Of a stretch of 64,000 nucleotides of DNA, positions 1 through 8,793 are shown piece after piece. The notes below the pieces were generated by a model. The model had not been told where the DNA came from and ran no database searches. It saw nothing but the letters and a program-made list of their open reading frames with translations. Source of the DNA: Kitasatospora sp. NBC_01246. GTDB taxonomy: Bacteria; Actinomycetota; Actinomycetes; Streptomycetales; Streptomycetaceae. Where the stretch lies: contig NZ_CP108484.1 of the NCBI RefSeq assembly GCF_036226505.1, positions 4,588,001 to 4,652,000 of the forward strand. The letters run 5' to 3'. The translations under genes were made by a program, and so were the position numbers. Each line of letters opens with the position of its first letter. Within the stretch, counting starts at the first letter, position 1.

Positions 1-146
1 GCCGGTCCGTCGGTGCCGGCGCCGCCGCGTGAACCGCCGGTCCGCGGGGTGCCGGCCGCGCGTGCGGCGCCGGTGCCGCGGGGGCCGTTCGCGGCGCGCC
101 GCCGGCCTTCCGCCCCCGACGTGCTCTCGTCCCACTGGCCTGACAT
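1..146 (-). CDS. Start of an unknown minus-strand gene, cut by the window edge
   Basis: An ATG at 146 reading leftwards opens 48 codons with no stop up to the window edge. An AGAGG ribosome-binding sequence lies about 7 bases upstream. The visible peptide is rich in Gly, Arg, Ala and Ser, like the disordered N-terminus of many actinomycete membrane or secreted proteins. No domain can be recognised. The reading could be chance in such GC-rich DNA; the ribosome-binding site and the position just downstream of the HAD gene are the only support. Confidence 0.4.
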   Translation of the reverse strand, partial: MSGQWDESTSGAEGRRRAANGPRGTGAARAAGTPRTGGSRGGAGTDGP

Positions 147-324
147 GCGCGTACCTCTCAGCGGCGGAAGCAGCAATCCTGTACGTGTCCGGCGGGCACG
201 GCCCGGGTGGGCCGGGACAACCGCACAGGAGCACCGCACCGGGAGACGCGGAGCTTCAGCGGAGCATACAAACTCTTTCTTTCACGGTCAGCATCCGGGT
301 GCCGTCGGGCGGCCCGGCCGGTGC

Positions 325-1173
325 TCAGTGCCGCGGGTAGAGCCGCTCCAGGACGACGGCGACGCCGTCCTCGTCGTTGCCGACGGTGACCTCGTCGGCG
401 ACCGCCAGCAGCTCCGGGTGCGCGTTGGCCATCGCGACGCCGTGCGCGGCCCAGCCGAACATCGGCACGTCATTGGGCATGTCGCCGAAGGCGATGGTGT
501 CGGCGGCCCGCAGGCCCAGGCGGCGGGCGGCGACGGCCAGGCCGGTGGCCTTGGAGAGGCCCAGCGGGAGCAGTTCGACGATGCCGGCGCCGGACATCAC
601 CACGCCGACCAGGTCGCCGGCGACGCGGCGGGCGGTCTCGGCGAGCGCGTCGTCGGTGAGCCCGCGGCACTGGATGTAGAGCTTGCTGAGCGGGGCGGCG
701 AGCAGCTCGCCCTTGTCGACCCGGACCACCGGCAGGTCGGAGCCGATCAGGAGTTCGTAGCCGGGACCGGCCAGGACGTCGCCCTCCAGGCCGTCCTGGT
801 TGGCGGCGACGGCCAGCGGGCCGGTCTCCGCCTCTATCTTGGCGATGGCCAGCGCGGCCAGCCTGCGGTCCAGGGTGAGCGAGGTGAGCAGCTTGTGCGC
901 CCCCGCGTCGTAGACCTGCGCGCCCTGGCCGCAGACCGCTATGCCCCGGTAGCCGATCTCGTCGAAGACCGGCCGGGCCCAGGCGGCCGAGCGGCCGGTG
1001 ACGACGATGTGCACCGCTCCGGCGCCGGTGGCGGCGGCCAGCGCGGTGCGGGTGCGCGCGGAGACGGTCTCCTCGCTGGTGAGCAGGGTGCCGTCGAGGT
1101 CGGTGGCGACCAGCCGGAAGGGCAGGTCGCCACCGGCGCCGGGGGAGACGGGGCTGGGGCTGGTACTGCTCAT
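325..1173 (-). CDS. HAD-superfamily (Cof-type) phosphatase
   Basis: A 282-residue hydrolase of the haloacid dehalogenase superfamily, Cof subgroup, which removes phosphate from small metabolites. Motif I, DLDGTLL, lies near residue 22 and holds the nucleophilic Asp. Motif IV, GDMPNDVPMF, near the C-terminus binds magnesium. The cap between them and the total length fit Cof proteins. I use the ATG at 1173 (MSSTSP) rather than the upstream in-frame ATG at 1200, because the extra residues match nothing in the family. It lies 49 bp downstream of serS on the same strand and is probably co-transcribed with it. The exact substrate cannot be told. Confidence 0.88.
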   Translation of the reverse strand: MSSTSPSPVSPGAGGDLPFRLVATDLDGTLLTSEETVSARTRTALAAATGAGAVHIVVTGRSAAWARPVFDEIGYRGIAVCGQGAQVYDAGAHKLLTSLTLDRRLAALAIAKIEAETGPLAVAANQDGLEGDVLAGPGYELLIGSDLPVVRVDKGELLAAPLSKLYIQCRGLTDDALAETARRVAGDLVGVVMSGAGIVELLPLGLSKATGLAVAARRLGLRAADTIAFGDMPNDVPMFGWAAHGVAMANAHPELLAVADEVTVGNDEDGVAVVLERLYPRH

Positions 1174-1222
1174 GGGCCGTGCGTCTCCCGGGAGTTGCAT
1201 TCGGGCGGTGGTGCGGTGGGCG

Positions 1223-2497
1223 TTACTTGACCGGGGGCAGGACGGAACGCCCGCCGAGGAACGGCCGCAGCGCCTCCGGGACCACCACCGAGCCGTCGGC
1301 CTGCTGGTGGTTCTCCAGGATCGCCACGATGGTGCGCGGAACGGCGACCAGGGTGCCGTTCAGCGTGGCCAGCGGGCGGACCTTGCCCTCCTCGCGCATC
1401 CGGATGGAGAGCCGGCGCGACTGGTACTCGGTCGTGTTGGAGGTCGAGGTGACCTCGCGGTACTTGCCCTGGGTCGGGATCCACGCCTCGATGTCGAACT
1501 TGCGCGCGGCCGAGGAGCCGAGGTCGCCGGAGGCGACGTCGATCACCCGGTAGGGCAGCTCCAGGGCGTTCAGGAAGTCCTTCTCCCACTGCAGCAGCCG
1601 GCGGTGCTCCTGCTCGGCGTCCTCGGGCGTGGTGAAGACGAACATCTCCACCTTCTCGAACTGGTGGACGCGGATGATGCCGCGGGTGTCCTTGCCGTAG
1701 GTGCCGGCCTCGCGGCGGAAGCAGGACGAGTAGCCGGCGTAGCGCAGCGGCAGCTTGTCCGCGTCGATGATCTCGTCCATGTGGTACGCCGCGAGCGGGA
1801 CCTCGCTGGTGCCGACGAGGTAGCGCTCCTCCTCTTCGAGGAAGTACACGTTCTCGGCGGCCTGGCCGAGGAAGCCGGTGCCGTCCATGGCGGCCGGGCG
1901 GACCAGGGCCGGGGTGATCATCGGGGTGAAGCCGGCCGCGGTGGCCTGGGTGATCGCCATGTTGACCAGGGCGAGCTCCAGCAGCGCGCCGACACCGGTC
2001 AGGTAGTAGGACCGAGCGCCGGCGACCTTGGCGCCGCGCTCGGTGTCGATCGCGCCGAGGATCTGCCCCAGCTCGACGTGGTCACGGGGCTCGAAGCCCT
2101 CGGCGGCGAAGTCGCGCGGAGTGCCGATCTCCTCCAGCGTGACGAAGTCCTCCTCGCCGCCGACCGGGGCGGCCGGGTCGATGAGGTTCGCCAGCGAGCG
2201 GAGCAGGCGTTCGGCCTCCTCCTTGGCCACGCCCTGTTCGGCGTCGGCGGCCTTGACCTCCTCGGCGAGCGCCTTGGTGCGCTGCAGCAGGGCGGTCTTC
2301 TCCTCGCCCTGGGCCTTGGCGACCTGCTTGCCGAGCGTCTTCTGCTCGTTGCGGAGCTCGTCGAAGCGACTGCCCGAGGACCGCCGCCGTTCGTCGGCGG
2401 AGAGGAGGGCGTCGACCAGGTCGACGTCCTCGCCACGGACGCGCTGCGAGGCGCGCACTCGGTCAGGGTCCTCACGGAGCAGGCGAAGGTCAATCAC
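1223..2497 (-). CDS. serS: Seryl-tRNA synthetase
   Basis: A 424-residue class II aminoacyl-tRNA synthetase that charges tRNA-Ser (and tRNA-Sec where present) in the cytoplasm. Residues 1 to about 110 form the long antiparallel coiled-coil arm that grips the tRNA variable arm. The catalytic part has class II motif 2 (SSCFRREAGTYGKDTRG) and motif 3 (NGTLVAVPRTIVAILENHQ). Start chosen as GTG at 2497, giving the family-typical opening MIDLRLLREDPDRVRAS; the upstream ATG at 2530 adds a Pro/Gly-rich leader absent from the family. The gene is intact. The 626 bp upstream contain a DnaA-box cluster instead of a simple promoter region. Confidence 0.97.
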   Translation of the reverse strand: MIDLRLLREDPDRVRASQRVRGEDVDLVDALLSADERRRSSGSRFDELRNEQKTLGKQVAKAQGEEKTALLQRTKALAEEVKAADAEQGVAKEEAERLLRSLANLIDPAAPVGGEEDFVTLEEIGTPRDFAAEGFEPRDHVELGQILGAIDTERGAKVAGARSYYLTGVGALLELALVNMAITQATAAGFTPMITPALVRPAAMDGTGFLGQAAENVYFLEEEERYLVGTSEVPLAAYHMDEIIDADKLPLRYAGYSSCFRREAGTYGKDTRGIIRVHQFEKVEMFVFTTPEDAEQEHRRLLQWEKDFLNALELPYRVIDVASGDLGSSAARKFDIEAWIPTQGKYREVTSTSNTTEYQSRRLSIRMREEGKVRPLATLNGTLVAVPRTIVAILENHQQADGSVVVPEALRPFLGGRSVLPPVK

Positions 2498-2547
2498 GGG
2501 GCCAAGCCTACCGGGCGGGGGCCCGTCCACCGGTAGCGGATTTCCCC

Positions 2548-2926
2548 TGGGGATAACTCACCCCATCCTGTGGATAACTCCTGTGGGCAAGCGCCGGGGG
2601 GTGAGTTATCCACAGGTGGATCGGGTGGGCTGTGGATGGCCGGGATCCGGGTGGGGAGAGAGGCCGCAACCTAGGAATTGAGGTTTCAAACCTCATTTGA
2701 CCTTCCCGGGTGAGGGAATTGAAGCACTCAGACGGGTGATTTGCTGGCACACGGGTGACTCTGGTCCGATTAGTCATCTCTGCGCCGCTAACCGGTGTTC
2801 CGACCGAAACGGCCGATGGCTATACCGGTTTGTCGACTCGTCCCCAGGTCTGTGGATAACTTTCGGCTGTGGACAGCCGCCGGGCCTGTGGACAGCCGGT
2901 TCCGCCGCTGTGGAGCCTGTGGACGA
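2548..2926. promoter_or_regulatory. Cluster of DnaA-box-like sequences upstream of serS
   Basis: The gene-free stretch 2498-3123 holds repeated DnaA-box-like nonamers. Perfect TGTGGATAA/TTATCCACA copies lie at 2569-2577, 2606-2614 (opposite orientation) and 2851-2859. TGTGGACAG lies at 2869-2877 and 2887-2895, TGTGGACGA at 2918-2926, and a one-mismatch TGGGGATAA at 2548-2556. The sequences 2551-2564 and 2598-2611 form a perfect 14-base inverted repeat (GGATAACTCACCCC and its complement), and the similarity extends outward to about 18 of 19 bases. There is no dnaA or dnaN gene and no AT-rich unwinding tract, so this is unlikely to be oriC. Streptomyces coelicolor has DnaA-titrating box clusters outside oriC, which is the closest known parallel. 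No coding sequence is supported in the rest of this gap. Confidence 0.7.
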
Positions 2927-3123
2927 CGGGTGCGGTCACCTGCCCCGGTGGCTGAGTTCAGTCGAAAACAGTCAAGAAAGAACAGGAAAACGAAAGCCGG
3001 CGATCAATGTCCGGGCGGCCGGGGTCACCCGGATGCCGCAGCCGGCCGCGCCGCCCCGCAGGCCCGGGACACCCGGAGCCGGGTACCCCGGTCGCCCCAT
3101 TCGCCCCGGCGGCCCCGCGCGCC

Positions 3124-4059
3124 TCAGATGTCGCCGCGCCCGTCGAGGCAGCGGGAGAGCCAGTCGGCCGCCGCGCCGAAGTCGGCGTCCGAGGTGCCCG
3201 GCCGCCGGTGCTTGGTGACCTGCCGGTCGGCGCGCGGGTAGGAGCCGAGGAAGCGCACCTGCGGGCAGATCCGCTTGAGGCCCATCAGCGCCTCGCTCAC
3301 CCGGCGGTCGGCGAGGTGGCCCTCGCAGTCGATCAGGAAGCAGTAGCTGCCGAGCCCCTCACCGGTCGGGCGGGACTCGATCCGCATCAGGTTGACCCCG
3401 CGCACCGCGAACTCCTGGAGCAGCTCCAGCAGCGCGCCCGGGTGGTCGTCCGGCAGCCAGACCACCATCGAGGTCTTGTCCGCCCCGGTCGGCGAGGAGA
3501 CCCGACCCGGCCGGCCCACCAGGATGAAGCGGGTGGTCGCGTTCTGCGCGTCGGCGATGTCCTTGACCAGCGGGTCCAGGCCGTAGATCGGCGCCGCGAA
3601 CTCGCCCGCGAAGGCGCCGTCGAACCGCTCCTCGGCGACCAGCCGGGCGCCGTCGGCGTTGGAGGCCGAGGACTCCCAGCGGGCGTCCGGCAGGTTGGCG
3701 GCCAGCCAGCGGCGCACCTGCGGCTGGGCGACGGGGTGGCTGGTGACGGTCTTGATGTCGCCCAGTTCGGTGCCGGGCCGCACCAGCAGCGCGAAGGAGA
3801 TCGGCAGCAGCACCTCCCGGTAGATCATCAGCGGGGTGCCGGCGGCCAGTTCGTCGTTGGTCGCGGTGACGGCGCCCTCGACGGAGTTCTCGATCGGCAC
3901 GAACGCGCCCGAGGCCTCGCCCGCGCGCACCGCGTCCAGCACCAGCGGCACCGAGGCCAGCGGCACCAGCTCCCGGGTCGCCGCCTCCGGCAGGGTGCGC
4001 AGGGCCGCCTCCGTGAAGGTGCCCGCCGGGCCGAGGTAGGTGTAGCGGGTGGCCGACAT
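3124..4059 (-). CDS. pheA: Prephenate dehydratase
   Basis: A 311-residue monofunctional prephenate dehydratase that makes phenylpyruvate for phenylalanine synthesis. The dehydratase domain starts with YLGPAGTFTEAAL at about residue 6, carries IENSVEGAVTATND near residue 60, and has the catalytic TRF motif in NATTRFILVGR. A C-terminal ACT domain (GALLELLQEFAVRGVNLMRIESRPT) is the usual phenylalanine feedback site. Start set at ATG 4059 (MSATRYTYLGP); the ATG at 4104 would add a leader unlike the family. It lies upstream of serS on the same strand but is separated from it by the 626-bp DnaA-box region, so it is probably transcribed independently. Confidence 0.96.
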   Translation of the reverse strand: MSATRYTYLGPAGTFTEAALRTLPEAATRELVPLASVPLVLDAVRAGEASGAFVPIENSVEGAVTATNDELAAGTPLMIYREVLLPISFALLVRPGTELGDIKTVTSHPVAQPQVRRWLAANLPDARWESSASNADGARLVAEERFDGAFAGEFAAPIYGLDPLVKDIADAQNATTRFILVGRPGRVSSPTGADKTSMVVWLPDDHPGALLELLQEFAVRGVNLMRIESRPTGEGLGSYCFLIDCEGHLADRRVSEALMGLKRICPQVRFLGSYPRADRQVTKHRRPGTSDADFGAAADWLSRCLDGRGDI

Positions 4060-4199
4060 GCCGCCTCCATGCGAAAGGGTTACCGAGCAGATCACCTTAG
4101 TCACTTCGCCCGCCTCCCACCGCCGCGTTCCGGTCCGTGGGAATCCCGGGCGGGGGGCCGGCCCGGGCGCGGGGAGGTGCCCCGGCCCCCGGCCGGCCG

Positions 4200-5495
4200 C
4201 TACTCCAGCAGCGTCTGCCCCACGTAGCCGCCCTCCGGCGCGCCGGGCGGCACGGCGTACAGCCCGCTCGCCTCGTGCCGCAGGAAGCGGGAGAGGCCGT
4301 CGCCCCGGGAGAGCTTGCGCTGCACCGGGGTGAAGCCCCGGCCCGGGTCGGCCTGGAACGCGAGGAAGAGCAGCCCGGCGTCCGGCGAGCCGTCGGCCAG
4401 CAGGCCGTCGTGGTAGGAGAAGCCCCGCCGCAGCATCGCCGCCCCGCCGTTGGCGGCCGGTGCGGCGACCCGGATGTGCGCGTCGGCGGGGACGGCCAGC
4501 GTGCCGTCCGCCCTCTGCGCCGTGAGGTCCACCGGCGTGGTCTCGCCGGCGGAGGCGGGCGCGGAGAGCGGCGCGCCGTCCGTCTTGCGGCGGCCGATCA
4601 CCCGCTCCTGGCGGTCCACCGGCAGTGCCTCCCAGGAGTCCAGCAGCATCCGGATCCGCCGGAACACCAGGTACGAGCCGCCGTTCAGCCAGGCGCTCCG
4701 CTCGTCACCGGCGGCGCAGAACACCTTGCCGGCGAAGCCGTCGTCACCGGGCCGGGGGTTGTTGGTGCCGTCGATCTGGCCCATCAGGTTGCGCCCGGTC
4801 ATCGGCCGCGCGGTGGCGCCGGGCGTCCGGGCGAAGCCGGCCGCCTGCCAGCGCAGTGCCGCGGTGCCGGCCGCCCGGCGCTGGAGCACCCGCAGGGCGT
4901 GCACCGCGACCAGCGCGTCGTCGGCGCCGATCTGGACGAAGAGGTCGCCGTCACCGCGGGCCGGGTCCAGCGCGTCCGCCGGGAAGGCGGGCAGCGGCTC
5001 CAGCGCCGCCGGGCGGCGGTCGGCCAGTCCGGCCCGGTCGAACAGGGTGGCGCCGAAGCCGAAGGTGACGGTCAGCGAGCAGGGGCCGGCGTCCAGCGCC
5101 ACCTGGTTCTCGAACGCGTCGGCCGGCTCGCCGGCGGCCAGCAGCGCGGCCGTCCGGGACCAGTCGCGCAGCAGCGTCCGCAGCCCGTCCCGGCCGACGC
5201 CGGCGGCCAGGTCGAAGGCGGCCAGCTGGACCCGGGCCTGCTGCGGTTCGAGGATGCCGGCCTGGTGCTCGCCGTGGAACGGCACCCGTCCGGCGCCGAG
5301 CGCGCCGCTCGGCCCCGCGGCGGCGGGTACGGCCGCGGGCGCCCGGTCCAGGGCGACCGCCCCGGCCGCGCCCGCGCTCGCACCGGCCACCAGCCCGGCC
5401 CCGGCGGTGCCCAGCAGGGCCCGCCGGGTGACGCCGGCGCGCGGGCCGGGCTCCGCGCCGCCGGGCGGCCGGCCGGTGTCCGTGGTGCTGCCCAT
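4200..5495 (-). CDS. dtpA: Tat-exported DyP-type haem peroxidase
   Basis: A 431-residue dye-decolourising peroxidase. The N-terminus has a twin-arginine signal (TRRALLGTAGAGLVAGAS, about residues 22-40), so it should leave the cell folded with haem. The DyP fingerprint GQIDGTNNPRPGD is present, with the conserved SYLVFRRIRM and QADPGRGFTPVQ segments later. The start is either this ATG or a GTG at 5504 that overlaps the stop of the CopC-CopD gene, so translation is likely coupled. In Streptomyces lividans a DyP peroxidase of this type (DtpA) sits with copper chaperone genes and works in copper-dependent morphogenesis. The same grouping here supports that role; the symbol is by family and context. 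Confidence 0.88.
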   Translation of the reverse strand: MGSTTDTGRPPGGAEPGPRAGVTRRALLGTAGAGLVAGASAGAAGAVALDRAPAAVPAAAGPSGALGAGRVPFHGEHQAGILEPQQARVQLAAFDLAAGVGRDGLRTLLRDWSRTAALLAAGEPADAFENQVALDAGPCSLTVTFGFGATLFDRAGLADRRPAALEPLPAFPADALDPARGDGDLFVQIGADDALVAVHALRVLQRRAAGTAALRWQAAGFARTPGATARPMTGRNLMGQIDGTNNPRPGDDGFAGKVFCAAGDERSAWLNGGSYLVFRRIRMLLDSWEALPVDRQERVIGRRKTDGAPLSAPASAGETTPVDLTAQRADGTLAVPADAHIRVAAPAANGGAAMLRRGFSYHDGLLADGSPDAGLLFLAFQADPGRGFTPVQRKLSRGDGLSRFLRHEASGLYAVPPGAPEGGYVGQTLLE

Positions 5496-5500
5496 CGCGC

Positions 5501-7531
5501 TCACCCGATCTTCAGCTGCTTGATCTCGGTGGTCTGGTCGATCTCCGAGGAGCGGACCTGCACCGACACCACCCAGTTCCCGGCCAGCGGGAGCTGCGCG
5601 GTACCGCTCCAGCGGCCCGGGCCCTCGGCGGTCAGCGGCACCGGCAGCGGGCCGAGGTCGCGGTCCGGCAGGGTGAAGGCGAGCTCCACCTCGGGGACCT
5701 CGACCGGCTTGCCGTCCGCCCCGTCCAGGCTCAGGTGGACTTCGTTGGGGCCGGTCCGGGCCGGGTTGAGGGTGACGGTCGCGGTGCCCTTGGCGTTCGG
5801 CGTCCGGCCCTTGGTGTCGTACGGGAGCTTGAGCTCCATGGTCTGGCCGGGCACCGTCTGCGGGGCGGGCACGCCCGGCGCGGGCGCGGTGGCGCCGTTG
5901 GCGGTGCCGGCCGCCGCGATCTCGCTCGCCACCCGGCCGGGCGGGGAGTTGGTCAGCATCGTGGTGACCGCCAGCACGGCCACCGCCGCCACCGACTCGA
6001 TCAGCACCGAGCGGCGCAGCCCGGCCCGGGTCGGGGTGAGTCCGCGGTCGCGGCCGGCGCTCGCCCGGGCGGCCCGCTGGCGGTCCAGCTGGGCCTGCCG
6101 GACCGGGTCGTCGGAGTGGGCCGCGACGGCGACCGGCTCCGGTGCCTCGACCGGCCGGGCCGCCTCGGCCTCCGCCGGAGCGGCCCGCAGCCGGGCCAGC
6201 CAGGCCCGGGAGATCCAGGCGACGCCGAGCATCGCGACCACGCAGCCGGTCTTCACCAGCAGCAGCCGCCCGTACTCGGTGTCGGTCAGCGCGCTCCAGC
6301 TGCCGAGGCCGCGCCAGGACTGGTAGACCCCGGTGGCGGTGAGCACCGCCACCGAGCCGAAGGCGACCTTGGAGAACCGCTCGGCGGCCGCCGCGCCGAT
6401 CCCGTGCCGCAGCCCGACCGCCATCGCGGCCAGGCCGCCGAGCCAGAGCGCCATCGCGATCAGGTGCAGCATGCCGAGCGGCAGTGCCAGCCAGACCTGG
6501 ATGCCGACCGAGGCGTGGTCGGCGCCCACCCAGGTCGCCGAGAGGGCGATGGCCAGCACCAGTCCGGCCACCCCGAGGCCCAGCCGGGTCTCGTGCTGCG
6601 GGCGCTCGGCGGCGCGCCGCTCCAGCTGCCGCAGCTCGGCCTCCTCCGCCTCCTCGGCGGTCCGTGCGTCGCCGCTCGCCCGCGCGTCGTCCGCCTCCTC
6701 CGGGCGGGCGGCCGGCGCGGGCTGTCCGAGCTGGCCGACCAGCAACGACAGGAAGACCCCGCTCGCCGCGAGCAGCAGCAGCCGGGCGGCCAGCGCGGTG
6801 CCGATCCGCTCGTCGAGGGTGGCGCGCACCAGCGACAGGTCGAAGGCCTGCCCGACGCCCGAACCGCGCTCGTACGGGCCGCGCAGCATCAGCACCGCGA
6901 CGGTGGAGACCAGCAGCGCCACCCATCCGGTCATCAGCAGCCGCTGCACGGCGCGCTGCGCCGCCCCGGCCGGCCAGCAGGCCAGCACGAACGCGGCCGC
7001 GCCGACGAGCAGCGCGAACGCCCCGTAGGCGACGGTCCGGCCGGTGCCGTACAGCGCGGCGACCACGCCGTCGGCCTCGGCGCCGCTCAGCGCGGTGGTG
7101 GAGACGGAGGTGTCCGAGGGCGCGCCGATCGAGAAGGTGAACGCCCCGCCGATCGGGTGCGAGTCCTCGGAGACCGCGCGCCAGGCCACCGTGTAGGTGC
7201 CGTTGGCCAGGCCGCTGTTCAGCCCGACCCGGGCGGTGTTGTCCTTGCCGTCCGCGTGCGCGGGGTTGCCGCCGTCGACCGCCTTGCCGGCCGGGTCGAG
7301 GACCCGGACCGAGTCCCCGGAGAGCGACACCGACTCGCTGAAGGTCAGCGTGACGGCCTGCGGCGCGGTCGCGACGACCGAGTTCTGCGCGGGGTCGGTC
7401 GACTGCAGGGTGGCGTGCGCGGAGGCGGGGCCGGCGCCGGCGAGCAGCAGCGCGAGCACCGCGCCGAGCAGGCCCAGCAGCCCGACGATCCGGCGGCGGG
7501 TGGTGGGGTTCGGCAACGCGGCCGTCAGCAT
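5501..7531 (-). CDS. CopC-CopD fusion copper-transport membrane protein
   Basis: A 676-residue protein. It has a signal peptide (cleavage near ASAHATL), then a CopC domain whose mature N-terminal His is the classical Cu(II) ligand (AHATLQSTDPAQNS). A CopD-like membrane domain with about eight to nine hydrophobic spans follows, interrupted by two charged cytoplasmic loops near residues 265-305 and 460-500. The C-terminal 150 residues form an extracellular YtkA-like beta domain (KLPYDTKGRTPNAKGTATV). It lies between the PCu(A)C gene (12 bp gap) and dtpA (overlap or 5 bp gap). It probably moves copper across the membrane for the exported cuproenzymes of this operon. Confidence 0.88.
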   Translation of the reverse strand: MLTAALPNPTTRRRIVGLLGLLGAVLALLLAGAGPASAHATLQSTDPAQNSVVATAPQAVTLTFSESVSLSGDSVRVLDPAGKAVDGGNPAHADGKDNTARVGLNSGLANGTYTVAWRAVSEDSHPIGGAFTFSIGAPSDTSVSTTALSGAEADGVVAALYGTGRTVAYGAFALLVGAAAFVLACWPAGAAQRAVQRLLMTGWVALLVSTVAVLMLRGPYERGSGVGQAFDLSLVRATLDERIGTALAARLLLLAASGVFLSLLVGQLGQPAPAARPEEADDARASGDARTAEEAEEAELRQLERRAAERPQHETRLGLGVAGLVLAIALSATWVGADHASVGIQVWLALPLGMLHLIAMALWLGGLAAMAVGLRHGIGAAAAERFSKVAFGSVAVLTATGVYQSWRGLGSWSALTDTEYGRLLLVKTGCVVAMLGVAWISRAWLARLRAAPAEAEAARPVEAPEPVAVAAHSDDPVRQAQLDRQRAARASAGRDRGLTPTRAGLRRSVLIESVAAVAVLAVTTMLTNSPPGRVASEIAAAGTANGATAPAPGVPAPQTVPGQTMELKLPYDTKGRTPNAKGTATVTLNPARTGPNEVHLSLDGADGKPVEVPEVELAFTLPDRDLGPLPVPLTAEGPGRWSGTAQLPLAGNWVVSVQVRSSEIDQTTEIKQLKIG

Positions 7532-7543
7532 CTCCTGGATCCC

Positions 7544-8044
7544 TTACTGCTGGCCGGGGCGGTAGGTGAGTTCCCGGACCGGCACCTTGACCGAGACGGT
7601 GCCGGTCCGGGCGAAGGTCAGGTCGAGTTCGAGCTCGTCACCGAGGGCGGGGGCCTTCCGCCATCCCATGATCATGAGGTGGTTGCCGCCCCGGGCGAGC
7701 TCCAACGCGCCGTGCGCGGGGACGTCCAGCCGCTCGACCTGCTCCATGGTGGAGGCGGTGGAGCGGTGCATGGTGACCGACTGCGCGGCCGGGCTGGAGA
7801 CCTTGACCAGCTGGTCCTCGCCGCCGTCGTTGCGCACGGTGAGGTAGCCGGCCGCCATCCCGCCCGCCGGGGGCAGCGGGATGTAGGAGTCGGCGACGCT
7901 CAGCAGGGCCGGACCGTCGGCCCGGGCCTCGCCGTCGCCCGCGCCGCAGGCGACCAGGATGGCGCCGGCGCCCAGTGCCGTCGCCAGCACCGCCCCCGCG
8001 AGCGCGGTCCGCCGGAACCCGCGCGGCCCGCCGGCGCCGTTCAT
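7544..8044 (-). CDS. ecuC: PCu(A)C-family extracytoplasmic copper chaperone
   Basis: A 166-residue exported copper chaperone. The N-terminus has a signal/anchor with a possible lipoprotein Cys (ILVACGAGD). The PCu(A)C signature is complete: His and Met in VTMHRSTASTMEQVERL, followed about 20 residues later by GGNHLMIMG, giving the H-M-H-M copper(I) site. The ATG overlaps the stop of the upstream sco gene (ATGA), indicating translational coupling. Streptomyces lividans has a comparable pair, ECuC and Sco, that passes copper to cytochrome oxidase and to the radical copper oxidase GlxA; the symbol is transferred on that basis. Confidence 0.88.
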   Translation of the reverse strand: MNGAGGPRGFRRTALAGAVLATALGAGAILVACGAGDGEARADGPALLSVADSYIPLPPAGGMAAGYLTVRNDGGEDQLVKVSSPAAQSVTMHRSTASTMEQVERLDVPAHGALELARGGNHLMIMGWRKAPALGDELELDLTFARTGTVSVKVPVRELTYRPGQQ

Positions 8045-8706
8045 GCCGCGACCCCCTGGGCGAGCAGCGGGAGGTCGTGCTCGTAGGTCTTCTCCTCGGT
8101 GCCGCTGAGGTAGAGGACGTGCGCCTTGTCGTCCGAGGGCAGGAACGCCAGCACCTGCGCGCCGTGGGTGGAGGTGACCGTGCCGTCCGCGTTGACCACC
8201 GGGTCCTCGATCAGGATGCCGAGGGACTTGGCCGCGGCCTTCACCTTGGCCAGGTCCCCGGTGAGGCCTATGAAGTCCTTGCCCATCGAGTCCAGCCAGG
8301 TGCGCAGGACCTGCGGGGTGTCGCGCTGGGGGTCGGTGGAGACGAAGACGATGTCGACCTTCTGGCGCTCCTCGGGGGAGAGCTTGGTCATCGCCACGCC
8401 GATGTCGCCCATCGTGGTCGGGCAGACGTCCGGGCAGCTGGTGTAGCCGAAGAACAGTAGGGTGCTCCGGCCGTTGGTCTTCTGCCGCAGGTCGAAGGGC
8501 TGGCCGGCGGTGTCGGTCAGCTGGAGGTCGGGCTTGTCGAAGTGCTTGCCGAGCACGGTGCCCTGGTACGGGGAGTCGGCCTTCTGCTGGGTGACCTTGG
8601 CGGGGCCGGTGGAGCCGTCGGAGCCGCAGGCGGTCAGGGTGAGGGCCGCGGCGAGCGCGACGGCGGCGGCGCCGGCCAGCCGGGCGGTGCGGAGGGTGCG
8701 GGACAT
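8041..8706 (-). CDS. sco: SCO1/SenC-family copper chaperone lipoprotein
   Basis: A 221-residue lipoprotein with a lipobox (LTLTACGSDG) after a short hydrophobic segment, followed by a thioredoxin fold. The copper and redox motif is TSCPDVCPTTMGD, with the CxxxC pair. The conserved His ligand lies in STHGAQVLAFL near residue 175. Such proteins load copper into the CuA centre of cytochrome c oxidase or into other exported copper enzymes. It is the first gene of a tightly coupled set (sco, ecuC, copCD, dtpA). A strong hairpin lies between it and ycnI upstream, so it probably has its own promoter. Confidence 0.9.
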   Translation of the reverse strand: MSRTLRTARLAGAAAVALAAALTLTACGSDGSTGPAKVTQQKADSPYQGTVLGKHFDKPDLQLTDTAGQPFDLRQKTNGRSTLLFFGYTSCPDVCPTTMGDIGVAMTKLSPEERQKVDIVFVSTDPQRDTPQVLRTWLDSMGKDFIGLTGDLAKVKAAAKSLGILIEDPVVNADGTVTSTHGAQVLAFLPSDDKAHVLYLSGTEEKTYEHDLPLLAQGVAA

Positions 8707-8732
8707 GGGCGATCCGATCGTGCGCGGTGGAT

Positions 8733-8787
8733 CACCGGCGGGGCCGCGCCCGGGCCCGGGTGCGGTACGGGCGCGGCCCCGCCGGTG
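8733..8787 (-). terminator. Strong hairpin downstream of the ycnI-like gene
   Basis: The arms 8733-8752 and 8768-8787 are perfect 20-base reverse complements with a 15-base loop. It lies directly after the ycnI-like stop on the minus strand and before sco. There is no T tract, as is common for actinomycete terminators. Confidence 0.7.
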
Positions 8788-8793
8788 CGGGGG

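Noticed and set aside
13..1230. 405-codon plus-strand frame across the HAD gene
   Set aside because: It opposes the clear HAD phosphatase and has shadow-like composition without a domain.
2498..3123. Chromosomal origin (oriC)
   Set aside because: DnaA boxes are present, but there is no dnaA/dnaN pair, no AT-rich unwinding region, and fewer boxes than a streptomycete origin. A titration or regulatory cluster fits better.
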